Assembly: GCA_945869965.1 (NCBI GenBank)
Contig: CAMBRC010000005.1
Coordinates: 1-64,000 of the forward strand
Length of the DNA: 64,000 nt
Reading direction: 5' to 3'
Origin: Asaia bogorensis
GTDB lineage: Bacteria; Pseudomonadota; Alphaproteobacteria; Acetobacterales; Acetobacteraceae
The translations under genes and the position numbers were made by a program. Below are positions 54,274 through 62,566 of the stretch, piece by piece; position 1 is the first letter of the stretch, and each line of letters starts with the position of its first letter. The notes under the pieces are model-generated. The model did no database searches, was not told the DNA's origin, and saw only the letters and a list, made by a program, of their open reading frames with translations.

Positions 54274-54948
54274 ATGAACATCGCCGTCCCGCCCAAGCCC
54301 AGGCTGACAATCGAGGTCGTGCACGACCTCGTCTGCCCCTGGTGCTACCTGGGCGTCCAGCGCCTGCTGCGCACCCTGCGCCGCCGGCCGGACATCGCCT
54401 ATGACCTCGCCTGGCACCCCTTCCTGCTCAACCCCGACATGCCGCGCGCCGGCATGTCCCGCCACGACTACGTGGTGCGCAAGTTCGGCGGCGAGGAGCG
54501 CGCCCGGCGCCTCTATACCTCGATCACCGAGATCGGCCAGAACGAGGGCCTCACCTTCCGCTTCGACCGCATGCGCCGCACCCCTTCCTCGATCGACGCC
54601 CACCGCCTGGTTCGCTTCGCCGCACCCGAGGGCCGCGCCGACGACATGGTGATGGCGCTGTTCGCCGGGCATTTCAGCGAGGGCCTCGATATCGGCGACC
54701 CCGCCGTGCTGGCCGCGCTGGCCGGCAGCGTCGGCCTGGCCCCCACCGCCGCCCGTGCCTTCCTCGACAGCGATACCGGCTATGACGTTATCCAGGCCGA
54801 AAATCTCCGCGCCCACCGCCTCGGCATCAACGGCGTCCCCTGCTTCGTCCTCGCCGGCCGCCATGCCATCGCCGGCGCCCAGGAAAGCGAAGTCATCGCC
54901 CGCCTGCTCGACGTCGCCCTGCTGGATGTCGCCCTGCTCGACGGCTGA
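54274..54948 (+). CDS. DsbA-family oxidoreductase (FrnE-like)
   Basis: A 224-aa cytoplasmic thioredoxin-fold protein with inserted helical domain. The active site is HDLVCPWCYLGVQRL (CPWC, residues about 22-25). NPDMPRAGMSRHDYVVRKFG, RMRRTPSSIDAHRLVRFAAP and GINGVPCFVLAGRHAIAGAQ (cis-proline loop) are typical of FrnE/2-hydroxychromene-2-carboxylate isomerase-like proteins. No signal peptide is present. ATG 54274 is the first start after the upstream repeat. The C-terminus ends with a short repeated ALLDVALLDV. Convergent with the DMT transporter gene with no gap. Confidence 0.88.
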   Translation: MNIAVPPKPRLTIEVVHDLVCPWCYLGVQRLLRTLRRRPDIAYDLAWHPFLLNPDMPRAGMSRHDYVVRKFGGEERARRLYTSITEIGQNEGLTFRFDRMRRTPSSIDAHRLVRFAAPEGRADDMVMALFAGHFSEGLDIGDPAVLAALAGSVGLAPTAARAFLDSDTGYDVIQAENLRAHRLGINGVPCFVLAGRHAIAGAQESEVIARLLDVALLDVALLDG

Positions 54949-55821
54949 TCAGCCCCGCCGCGTCACGATCAGACAGGCCAGCACGATCAACCCCGCCCCC
55001 AGCCAAACCGCCAGCGCCGGCACCTCGCCAAAAAACACGAACCCCACCGCCGCGGCATACGGCAGCGCCAGGTAATCCACGATCGCCAAAACCCCCGCCC
55101 GCGCCCGCCCAAACGCCCAGGTCAACAGGAAATGCCCGCTGACCCCCAACAGCGCCACCAGCCCAAACACCAGCCAAAGCGACACCGATGGCGGATGCCA
55201 GTCCGCCGCAGCGAACGGCAGCACGATCAACGCCGGCACAATATGCAAAATCAGTACAATCGACGTGGCATTGTCGCGCTGCGCCTGCCGCCGCAACAAC
55301 ACCGTATTCAGCGCATAGGTGAACGCCGACCCGATCGCCGCGGCAATCCCCACCGCATCGCCCGAAACGCCGTCAACCTCCGACAGCGTATCCCACGCGA
55401 TCACCCCAACCCCGCCCAACCCCAGCAGCACCGCGCCAACCACATCGCCGCGCAGCCGCTCCTTCAACAGCACCGCCGCCAGCACCGCAATCAGCAACGG
55501 CCCGAAATAGCTCAGCGCCAACGCCTCGGCGAACGGCAGCCGCCGCAACGCGGTGAAAAACAACACCGTCGAACTCACCGTCAACAACCCGCGCGGCGCA
55601 TTCGCCCGCCACGACGCCGCACTCGGCCAGCCCGCCCCCGCCCACCACAACGCCAACAGCACCAGCGGAATGCCCAACGCAAACCGCATCGCCACCACCT
55701 GCATGATCGGCAACCCCGCCGGAACCGCCTTCACCACCGCATCCATCGTGGTGAAAACCATGATCGCCCCGGTCGCAACCAGAAACGGCACAACAGGACG
55801 CGCGTGATCGGTAGGGGGCAT
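54949..55821 (-). CDS. DMT-superfamily (EamA) transporter
   Basis: A 290-aa integral membrane protein with about ten hydrophobic helices arranged as two EamA repeats. ATGAIMVFTTMDAVVKAVPA opens the first repeat, and ALALSYFGPLLIAVLAAVLL (near residue 95) and IVDYLALPYAAAVGFVFFGE (near residue 255) are the corresponding second halves of the two repeats. EamA proteins export metabolites or amino acids; substrate unknown. ATG 55821 is preferred over an upstream in-frame start at 55881. Its 3' end abuts the DsbA-like gene directly. Confidence 0.88.
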   Translation of the reverse strand: MPPTDHARPVVPFLVATGAIMVFTTMDAVVKAVPAGLPIMQVVAMRFALGIPLVLLALWWAGAGWPSAASWRANAPRGLLTVSSTVLFFTALRRLPFAEALALSYFGPLLIAVLAAVLLKERLRGDVVGAVLLGLGGVGVIAWDTLSEVDGVSGDAVGIAAAIGSAFTYALNTVLLRRQAQRDNATSIVLILHIVPALIVLPFAAADWHPPSVSLWLVFGLVALLGVSGHFLLTWAFGRARAGVLAIVDYLALPYAAAVGFVFFGEVPALAVWLGAGLIVLACLIVTRRG

Positions 55822-55841
55822 GCGGTGTGTTCCAAGGAAAG

Positions 55842-56006
55842 CAAGGCCAGGGCTCTGCCCTGGACCGTCGTGCGGGAGCACGCTTACGCGTGACGGGGCC
55901 GGCGGCCCCAGACCCCATTCGTTTGAGCGCCTTTAAGGTTGAGGGTGCAGGGGTCTCGGACCCCTGCTGGGGTTCAGGGGCAATGCCCCTGGCCTTCCTT
56001 CCCCTT
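55842..56006. repeat. GC-rich palindrome cluster, copy 2
   Basis: Successive palindromes CCAGGGC/GCCCTGG, GGGGCC/GGCCCC, GCAGGGGTC/GACCCCTGC and CCAGGGGC/GCCCCTGG, opening with AGCAAGGC and closing with GCCTTCCTTCCCC. It matches the cluster at 4198-4329 in order and ends. It ends three bases before the stop codon of the downstream oxidoreductase gene on the minus strand. Confidence 0.7.
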
Positions 56007-56009
56007 GGC

Positions 56010-57026
56010 TCAAGCCGGATCCGCCCCGACCTTCACCAGCATCTTGCCGAAGTTCTCGCCACGCAGCAGGCCGGTGAGCGCTTCCGGTGCGCTCTCGAGC
56101 CCATCCAGCACCGTCTCGCGGTAATGCAGCGAGCCTTCCTTGACCCACGGGCCGGCCAGCGCCCGCCACTCCGCAAGCCGCTCCGGCTTGTCGGACACAA
56201 TCAGCCCTTCGATGCGCACCCGCTTGCCCACCACAAACCCGAGATTCGGCCCCGCCGGCATCTCGGTCTCGTTGTATTGCGACACCATCCCGCACATCAC
56301 CACGCGCGCATGGAAATTGAGCTGCGCGAACACCGCGTGCTGCAACGCCCCGCCGACATTTTCGAAATACACATCGATCCCGTTCGGACAGGCATCCCGC
56401 AACGCCGAGTCCAGGTTGCCCACGCGATGGTCGATGCAATCATCAAACCCCAACGCCTCCTGCACCCACAGGCACTTGTCCGGCCCGCCGGCCACGCCGA
56501 CCACCCGCGCCCCCGCCCGCTTGGCGATCTGCCCGGCCACCGACCCCACCGCCCCGGACGCAGCGGAGATGACGACGGTCTCGCCCTTCTTCGGCCGCCC
56601 AATATCCGTCATCCCGGAATACGCCGTCGTCCCGGGCATCCCAAGCACCCCGAGATACGCCGAAAGCGGCGCCGCATGCCGATCCAGCTTCACCAGCGAC
56701 GCCGCCTTGGACACCGCATGGCTCTGCCACCCGCGCGCGCCCCCAACGATATCCCCCACCGCAAACCCGGCATCACCGGACGCGATGACCTCGCCAATAT
56801 TCTCCCCGGTCATCACCTCGCCGATCTGCACCGGCGCCGCATACGAGGCGACATCCTTCAACCGCCCCCGCATATACGGGTCGATCGACAACCAGATCGT
56901 CCGCGTCAGCACCTCCCCCGCCCCCGGCTGCGGCACCGCTCGCTCAACAATCTCGAAATGCTCCGGCGTCGGCTCCCCGCTCGGCCGAACCTTCAGCACA
57001 ACCGCGCGCAGAACATCGTTTGCCAT
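56010..57026 (-). CDS. NADP-dependent MDR oxidoreductase (2-alkenal reductase / CurA-like)
   Basis: A 338-aa zinc-independent medium-chain reductase. The N-terminus contains RTIWLSIDPYMRGRLKDVAS, the signature of the leukotriene B4 12-hydroxydehydrogenase/CurA group, then GMPGTTAYSGMTDIGRPKKG and the nucleotide-binding VVISAASGAVGSVAGQIAKR (about residue 155). VDVYFENVGGALQHAVFAQL is also family-typical. It probably reduces alpha,beta-unsaturated ketones or aldehydes. Start ATG 57026 overlaps the upstream alcohol dehydrogenase stop (TGATG), so the two are co-translated and may handle related carbonyls. Confidence 0.9.
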   Translation of the reverse strand: MANDVLRAVVLKVRPSGEPTPEHFEIVERAVPQPGAGEVLTRTIWLSIDPYMRGRLKDVASYAAPVQIGEVMTGENIGEVIASGDAGFAVGDIVGGARGWQSHAVSKAASLVKLDRHAAPLSAYLGVLGMPGTTAYSGMTDIGRPKKGETVVISAASGAVGSVAGQIAKRAGARVVGVAGGPDKCLWVQEALGFDDCIDHRVGNLDSALRDACPNGIDVYFENVGGALQHAVFAQLNFHARVVMCGMVSQYNETEMPAGPNLGFVVGKRVRIEGLIVSDKPERLAEWRALAGPWVKEGSLHYRETVLDGLESAPEALTGLLRGENFGKMLVKVGADPA

Positions 57027-58087
57027 CACGCCACCTCTGATTTCAGGATCAGCCGCCCGATAACATTGCCATCCCGCAGCCGCATCAGCGCATCATTCGC
57101 CTCATGCTGCGGCACGATCGTCACCGGCAACGCCGGCACCGCGCCCTCATTGGCCAACTGCACCAGCTCGCGCAGCTCCTTCGGATTGCCGACATAGCTC
57201 CCCTGGATCGTCAGCGCCTTGATCGGCATCAGCGGCAGGCTGACGTTCAACTCGCCGCCAAACAACCCAACCTGCACCAGCTTGCCGCCCTTGCGCAGCG
57301 CATCAAACGCAAACCGCGCCGTGGACGTCCCATTCACCAGGTCAATCACCGCCAGCGGCGGCCCCCCGCACGCCTCGACAATCCGCCCCGTCACCCCCTC
57401 GCCCGACCCATCCACGGTCTTCGTCGCCCCCGCCTGCGCCGCCACCGACCGCTTGGTGGCATCGATATCCACCACCACGATATTGCGATGCTTCAGCGCC
57501 TTCAAAACCGCAATCGCGTTCAACCCGAGCCCGCCAGCCCCCACCAGCACAATCGGCTCATCCGGCGAAATCGGCATCACCTTCTTGATCGCCGAGAAAA
57601 CGGTAATCCCCGAACAAGCGTACGTCGCCGCAATCGCATGCGGCACATTCCCGGGATCCACCAGATGCCGCGGATGCGGCGCCACCACATGCGTCCCATA
57701 CCCCCCGTTCTGGAACACCCCCAGCGCCTTGCCCTGCAGGCACATATTATCGTCTTCATCCAGGCAAGCCTGGCACGTACCGCACCCAACCCACGGAAAC
57801 ACAATGCGAATATCGCCCACGGCAACCCCCGTGGCATCCGGCCCCAGCTTCACCACCCGCCCAACAATCTCATGCCCCATCGCCACCGGCAGCTTCAGCC
57901 CCCGGTCGGTCAGCGTCATCACCTTCCCGCCGCCCAGATCGTACCGCCCCTCCCAGATATGCAGATCCGAGTGGCAAACCCCGCAATACGTCGTCTCCAG
58001 CAACACCTCCGTCCCCACCGGCTCCGGCGTCGGCAGCTCGATTTCCTGCAGCGGCTTCTCATTCTCGACAACGGCCCAAGCGCGCAT
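57026..58087 (-). CDS. Zinc-dependent alcohol dehydrogenase
   Basis: A 353-aa MDR alcohol dehydrogenase. Catalytic zinc ligands lie in TTYCGVCHSDLHIWEGRYDL (about residue 35) and MGHEIVGRVV (about residue 70); structural zinc cysteines are GCGTCQACLDEDDNMC (about 100-115). The NAD-binding motif is VLVGAGGLGLNAIAVLKALK (about residue 185). The protein oxidises alcohols or reduces aldehydes. It is the first gene of a two-gene unit with the CurA-like reductase, which fits stepwise detoxification of unsaturated aldehydes, though this is inference. Confidence 0.92.
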   Translation of the reverse strand: MRAWAVVENEKPLQEIELPTPEPVGTEVLLETTYCGVCHSDLHIWEGRYDLGGGKVMTLTDRGLKLPVAMGHEIVGRVVKLGPDATGVAVGDIRIVFPWVGCGTCQACLDEDDNMCLQGKALGVFQNGGYGTHVVAPHPRHLVDPGNVPHAIAATYACSGITVFSAIKKVMPISPDEPIVLVGAGGLGLNAIAVLKALKHRNIVVVDIDATKRSVAAQAGATKTVDGSGEGVTGRIVEACGGPPLAVIDLVNGTSTARFAFDALRKGGKLVQVGLFGGELNVSLPLMPIKALTIQGSYVGNPKELRELVQLANEGAVPALPVTIVPQHEANDALMRLRDGNVIGRLILKSEVA

Positions 58088-58153
58088 GATGGTCTTCCTC
58101 AGCAGGTTGATTTAACCGCAGTGAAGGCACCGCGGCGAACGCCGGTCAAGCGC

Positions 58154-59116
58154 CTATCCGTTGACCACCCGAACCGGCGCCCCGTCCAGCCACGCCACCA
58201 GATTCTCCACCGAACTCCGATACAGCTCCGGCATATTCTCCGCCGTCACATACCCCAGATGCGGCGTCAGCACCGTCCCCGGCACCGACCGCAAAGCATG
58301 CCCCGCCCCCAACGGCTCCTCGTCATAAACATCAATCGCCGCCCGAACCCGCCCCGCCCGCAACGCCGCCACCAGTGCATCCGTATCCACATGCCCCCCG
58401 CGCGACGTATTCACCAGCAACGCCCCCGCCTTCATCCCCGCAATCTCCCCCGCCCCCACCACATGCCGTGTCCGCTCCGACAAAACCAAATGCACGCTCA
58501 CCACATCCGCCCGCGCAAACAACGCGGCCTTTTCCACCCGCTCCACCCCCACCGAAGCCGCCCGCTCCGCCGTCAAGTTCTGGCTCCAGGCCACAACCTT
58601 CATCTCCAGCGCCTGCGCATACCGCGCCACCCGCGCCCCAATATTCCCCAACCCCACCAGCCCCAAAGTCCGCCCCATCGCCTCCCCCCCCGGCGGCACC
58701 GCCCCCTGGAACCGCCCCGCCCGCATCTCAGCATCCCCCAGCGGAATATGCCGCAACCCCGCCATCATCAGCCCCAGCGTCAACTCCGCCGTCCCATGCG
58801 AACTGCGCGTCGAGGTCGTATTGCAAACCACCACCCCCCGCGCCGTACACGCCGCCAAATCCACCGCCGCATTCCGCGCCCCGGTAAAACTCAACAGCTT
58901 CAACCGCGGCAGCCACGAAATCACATCCGCATGAAGCCGCGTCCGCTCCCGCATCGCCACCACCCCGTCAAACCCCGCCAACGCCGCCACCACCGCGTCC
59001 GCGCCCCCCAAATGCTCACGGAAAAACACCACCTCCGCCTTCGCCCGCACCGCCGACCAATCCGCCGCAGCCTCGGCAATCCCCTGCCAGTCATCCAACA
59101 CCGCAATGCGCATCAT
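58154..59116 (-). CDS. D-isomer-specific 2-hydroxyacid dehydrogenase
   Basis: A 320-aa NAD(P)-dependent dehydrogenase converting a 2-oxo acid and a D-2-hydroxy acid. The Rossmann motif is LGLVGLGNIGARVARYAQAL (about residue 145). Catalytic residues appear as the arginine in LLVNTSRGGHVDTDALVAAL (about residue 230), the glutamate in IDVYDEEPLGAGHAL and the histidine in VLTPHLGYVTAENM (about residue 285). Similar to phosphoglycerate/glyoxylate-type enzymes; substrate unknown. ATG 59116 is chosen because GAGGGA stands eight bases before it. Same direction as the alcohol dehydrogenase gene, 66 bp away. Confidence 0.9.
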   Translation of the reverse strand: MMRIAVLDDWQGIAEAAADWSAVRAKAEVVFFREHLGGADAVVAALAGFDGVVAMRERTRLHADVISWLPRLKLLSFTGARNAAVDLAACTARGVVVCNTTSTRSSHGTAELTLGLMMAGLRHIPLGDAEMRAGRFQGAVPPGGEAMGRTLGLVGLGNIGARVARYAQALEMKVVAWSQNLTAERAASVGVERVEKAALFARADVVSVHLVLSERTRHVVGAGEIAGMKAGALLVNTSRGGHVDTDALVAALRAGRVRAAIDVYDEEPLGAGHALRSVPGTVLTPHLGYVTAENMPELYRSSVENLVAWLDGAPVRVVNG

Positions 59117-59189
59117 GGCCCGTTTCCCTCTAAGTCCCCCAACCCTGACAATCCCGCCTCGCCGGCGCAAGCCCGCCAGCAATAAAACA

Positions 59190-59372
59190 AAGCAAGTTGT
59201 TCTTTTTTGAAAAAAATAACCAAAAAACTTTTATTCACTTAAAACCCGTCATCCCGCACGAAGTGAACGACCCACGCTTTCCTTCCCACCACACAAACCG
59301 CAGCAAAACACGCAGCACACCTCAAACGAATGAAGTTTTTTTGCTTCTTTTTGTCCACAAAAAGAAGACTTC
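59190..59372. repeat. Composite element: AT-rich palindromes around a GATGACGG repeat
   Basis: Left core 59199-59220 (arms close to GTTCTTTTTT / AAAAAATAAC, one mismatch), right core 59344-59367 (CTTCTTTTTGT / ACAAAAAGAAG with loop CC), in inverted orientation. The spacer holds the reverse-oriented GATGACGG repeat at 59245-59282. The element fills the gap between the divergent 2-hydroxyacid dehydrogenase and GST genes; no gene is seen in it. Confidence 0.7.
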
Positions 59373-59444
59373 CGCTTCCCCACGCGCCGCTTGCTTGTTC
59401 CCCCGATCACCCTGCGCCACACTCCCCTCCCAAGGAGACCCACC

Positions 59445-60089
59445 ATGTACACCCTCTTCGCCCGCCCCGGCTGGGGCTCCGCCATCGTCGAGCTGCAACT
59501 CGCCTGGTACGCCCTGCCATACACCGTCGAGGACGTCGAAAACCCCTTCACCTCCGCCGCCGCCCGCGCCCGCCTCGCCCCCCTCAACCCCATCACCCAA
59601 ATCCCCACCCTCCTCCTCCCCGACGGCCAGGTGATGACCGAATCCGCCGCCATCACCCTGCACCTCGCCGACCTCGCCCCCGCCCGAAGCCTCGTCCCCC
59701 CACCAAACCACCCCGCTCGCCCCGCCTTCCTCCGCTGGCTCGTCTTCACCGTCGCCAACATCTACCCAACCTTCACCTACGCCGATGACCCCGCCCGCTT
59801 CGTCGCCGACCCCGCCGCCCAACCCGCCTTCAAGGCCAGCGTCGACGCCTACGCCAAACGCCTCTGGTCGATGATGGAAGACGCCGCCGACACTCCCCCC
59901 ACTACCGGTCCATGGTTCACCGGTTCGGACCTCACCGCCCTGGACCTCACCATCGCCGTCATGACCAACTGGCGCCCGAACCGGCCTTGGTTCGCCGAGC
60001 ACTGCCCCAAACTGCACAGCATCGCCCTCGCCGCCGAAGCCCTCCCCGAACTGCGCGCCACCTGGCTGCGCAACGTCGTCCAACCCTGA
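59445..60089 (+). CDS. Glutathione S-transferase family protein
   Basis: A 214-aa protein with an N-terminal thioredoxin-like domain (YTLFARPGWGSAIVELQLAW; serine rather than cysteine in the active loop) and the glutathione-binding IPTLLLPDGQVMTESAAITL (about residues 52-71). The C-terminal helical domain includes FTGSDLTALDLTIAVMTNWR, the conserved N-capping region of GST C-terminal domains. AAGGAG precedes ATG 59445. It is followed 14 bp later by a 3-hydroxyacyl-CoA dehydrogenase-like gene, so an operon is likely. Substrate unknown. Confidence 0.9.
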   Translation: MYTLFARPGWGSAIVELQLAWYALPYTVEDVENPFTSAAARARLAPLNPITQIPTLLLPDGQVMTESAAITLHLADLAPARSLVPPPNHPARPAFLRWLVFTVANIYPTFTYADDPARFVADPAAQPAFKASVDAYAKRLWSMMEDAADTPPTTGPWFTGSDLTALDLTIAVMTNWRPNRPWFAEHCPKLHSIALAAEALPELRATWLRNVVQP

Positions 60090-60103
60090 CGGAGCCGCCC
60101 CCC

Positions 60104-61048
60104 ATGCCTTCCAGCGAAACGCCTCACATCGCCATCATCGGCGCCGGCTTCATCGGCCGCGCCTGGTCCATCGTCTTCGCCCGCGCCGGCATCCAAGTCC
60201 GCCTCTGGGACCCCGACCAGGCCGCCGCCGCCGCCTCCAAAGACTTCATCGCCGCCCGCCTGCCCGAACTCCACGCCGCCACCCTCATCACCGAAAACCC
60301 GGACGCCATCCTCGCCCGCATCACCATCGCCCCCACCCTGGAATCCGCAACCGAAGCCGCCATCCACGTCCAGGAAAACGGCCCCGAACGCCTCGACGTC
60401 AAACAAAACACCTTCGCCCGCCTCGACGCCCTCCTCCCCCCCGACATCCCCATCGCCAGCTCCACCTCCGGCATCCCCGCCAGCGCCTTCACCGAAAACC
60501 TGGCAAACCGCCACCGCTGCCTCGTCGCCCACCCCGTCAACCCGCCCTACCTCGTCCCCCTCGTCGAACTCTCCCCCGCCCCCTGGACCGACGAAGCCAC
60601 CATGACCCGCACCGCGGCCCTCATGCGCCGCGCCGCCATGGTCCCCGCCACCCTCAAGCGCGAAGTCGCCGGCTTCGTCCTCAACCGCCTGCAAATCGCC
60701 CTGGTCAGCGAAGCCTTCCGCCTCGTCGCCGACGGCGTCATCTCCGCCGAAGACGTCGACGCCACCGTCAAACACGGCCTCGGCCTGCGCTGGTCCTTCA
60801 TGGGCCCCTTCGAAACCATCGACCTCAACGCCCCCGGCGGCCTGTCCGACTACATCGACCGCTACGGCCCGCTCTACGAACAGGTCGAAACCGAAATGAC
60901 CCCGATCGCCTTCACCCCCGAACTCACCGACGACCTGCACGACCAACGCCGCGCCGTCCTCCCCATGGAACACCACGCCGAACGCCAAGCCTGGCGCGAC
61001 CGCCGGCTGATGGCGCTCCTGGCACACAAGAAAACCCAGCCTGAGTAA
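60104..61048 (+). CDS. 3-hydroxyacyl-CoA dehydrogenase-family NAD-binding protein (lambda-crystallin/L-gulonate type)
   Basis: A 314-aa oxidoreductase with N-terminal Rossmann domain (HIAIIGAGFIGRAWSIVFAR, residues 8-27; IASSTSGIPASAFTENLANR; CLVAHPVNPPYLVPLVEL with the catalytic histidine near residue 145) and a C-terminal helical domain (KREVAGFVLNRLQIALVSEA; GLGLRWSFMGPFETIDLNAP). This resembles L-gulonate 3-dehydrogenase and lambda-crystallin more than fatty acid oxidation FadB-type enzymes. Downstream of the GST gene in one probable operon. The 3' end is followed by a palindromic element. Confidence 0.88.
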   Translation: MPSSETPHIAIIGAGFIGRAWSIVFARAGIQVRLWDPDQAAAAASKDFIAARLPELHAATLITENPDAILARITIAPTLESATEAAIHVQENGPERLDVKQNTFARLDALLPPDIPIASSTSGIPASAFTENLANRHRCLVAHPVNPPYLVPLVELSPAPWTDEATMTRTAALMRRAAMVPATLKREVAGFVLNRLQIALVSEAFRLVADGVISAEDVDATVKHGLGLRWSFMGPFETIDLNAPGGLSDYIDRYGPLYEQVETEMTPIAFTPELTDDLHDQRRAVLPMEHHAERQAWRDRRLMALLAHKKTQPE

Positions 61049-61049
61049 A

Positions 61050-61305
61050 GAGGAAGTCTTCTTTTTGTGAACAAAAAGAAGCAAAAAAACTTTATTCATA
61101 GGTTTCCTTCTCTCCCCTCGCGCTTGGGCGGGGGGAGCCGGAGGGGGGCTCTTCTTCTCTGCTTTTCTTAACTTCCTCCTCCCTTCTTGCGCGCTTGGAC
61201 CGCGGAGCGAACCAAACCCGGGTTGAGGGATGATCCACACACCCCTGCGGCCCCCAGCCAACGAACAAAGTTTTTTTGCTTCTTTTTGTTCACAAAAAGA
61301 AGAAT
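61050..61305. repeat. Composite element: two inverted AT-rich palindromes around a GC-rich spacer (second copy)
   Basis: Cores 61058-61081 and 61279-61302 with arms CTTCTTTTTGT / ACAAAAAGAAG in opposite orientation, each with the CAAAAAAACTTT flank on the inner side. The roughly 200-bp spacer carries GGGGGGAGCCGGAGGGGG, also found in the element at 54051-54235. No protein-coding gene is supported inside. It lies between the dehydrogenase stop and the MFS gene. Confidence 0.75.
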
Positions 61306-61344
61306 CCTTCCTGCCACTTGCCTTCCCTCCCCCCCGGAATCCGA

Positions 61345-62565
61345 ATGCCCCCCCACCCAGAACTCCGCCAAGCCTGGCCCGTCATCCTCGCCTGCTTCGC
61401 GGTCGCCATTCACGCCTGGGGCTTCGGCTTTTACGGCATGTCGGTTTTCGTCGCCCGCCTCCAGGCCGAGCAGGGCTGGTCCACGTCGCTCGTCTCCGGC
61501 GCCACCATCGCCTTCTACCTCGTCGGCGCCGTCATGGTCGCCCGCATGCCCCTCGTCCTCGCCGCCATCGGCCCGCGCCTCGTCCTCCCCGCGGGCGTCG
61601 CCCTGATGAGCCTCGGCGCCATCACCGCCGGACAGGCCACCGCCCCATGGCAGATGATCGCGGGCTTCCTCATCATGGGTGCCGGCTGGTCCGCCACCTC
61701 GGTCGCTGGCATCGCCGCCACCCTCGCCCTCTGGTTCGACACACGGCGCGGCCTGGCCATCAGCCTGGCGCTGAACGGCGCCAGCGTCGCCGGCTTCACC
61801 ATCGCTCCCGCCCTGGTCGTGCTCGCCGACGCCCATGGCCTCGCCAATGGCGCCCTCTGGCTCGCCCTCGCCTCCGCCGCCATCATCATCCCGCTGACCC
61901 TGCTCGGCCTGCTCCCGGCCCGGCCGCCCGCCCCCACCGCCGCCGCAAAGGCAATCGCCCAGGGCGACCCAAGACCCGCCTACACCACCCAGGCCGAGGC
62001 CCTGCGCAGTTGGCACTTTTGGTCCGTCGCTGCCCCCTACGCCCTCATCCTGATGGCCCAGGTCGGCTTCCTGGTCCACCTCGTCTCCATCCTCACCCCG
62101 CCCCTGGGTGCCAGCGGCGCCGGCATCGCCCTCGCCTTGGTCTCCGCCGTCGCCGTCCTCGGCCGTGTCGGCTTGGGCCTGGTCATCGACCGCATCCCGC
62201 AGCGCCCCACCGCCGTCATCGGCCTGATGCTCCAAGCCACCGGCCTCCTCCTCATCGCCGCCCTGCCCGCCTCACCGGCCGCGCTCTACACCGGCTGCCT
62301 GCTCTACGGAATCTGGGTCGGCAACAACATTTCCCTGCCGTCACAGATCATCCAGCGCGAGTTCGCCACCGCCAGCTTCGGCCTCGTCGTCGGCCTCTCC
62401 ACCGCCATCGGCCAGACCAGCTACGCCTTCGCCCCCGCCCTCCTCGGCGCCACCCACGACCTCACCGGCGGTTACCCCGCCGTCCTCCTGCTCACCGCCG
62501 GCATGACGGCGCTGGGCGCCATCACCCTGCTCGCCGGGCGCGCCCACGCGCACACGATACGATAG
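61345..62565 (+). CDS. Major facilitator superfamily transporter
   Basis: A 406-aa integral membrane protein with about twelve hydrophobic helices. WPVILACFAVAIHAWGFGFY opens helix 1, ALWFDTRRGLAISLALNGAS is the conserved loop region near residue 135, and VAVLGRVGLGLVIDRIPQRP lies in the second half. The pattern resembles monocarboxylate or oxalate/formate-type MFS members. Substrate unknown. ATG 61345 follows the repeat element. The last 40 codons overlap a direct repeat whose second copy lies 1.4 kb downstream (63834), so the 3' end may have been exchanged or duplicated. Confidence 0.9.
   Translation: MPPHPELRQAWPVILACFAVAIHAWGFGFYGMSVFVARLQAEQGWSTSLVSGATIAFYLVGAVMVARMPLVLAAIGPRLVLPAGVALMSLGAITAGQATAPWQMIAGFLIMGAGWSATSVAGIAATLALWFDTRRGLAISLALNGASVAGFTIAPALVVLADAHGLANGALWLALASAAIIIPLTLLGLLPARPPAPTAAAKAIAQGDPRPAYTTQAEALRSWHFWSVAAPYALILMAQVGFLVHLVSILTPPLGASGAGIALALVSAVAVLGRVGLGLVIDRIPQRPTAVIGLMLQATGLLLIAALPASPAALYTGCLLYGIWVGNNISLPSQIIQREFATASFGLVVGLSTAIGQTSYAFAPALLGATHDLTGGYPAVLLLTAGMTALGAITLLAGRAHAHTIR
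62435..62520 (+). repeat. Direct repeat, copy 1 (MFS 3' end)
   Basis: 86 bp matching 63834-63919 with three differences counted by eye, offset 1399 bp. It codes for ALLGATHDLTGGYPAVLLLT and the following residues of the MFS transporter. Confidence 0.85.
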
Positions 62566-62566
62566 T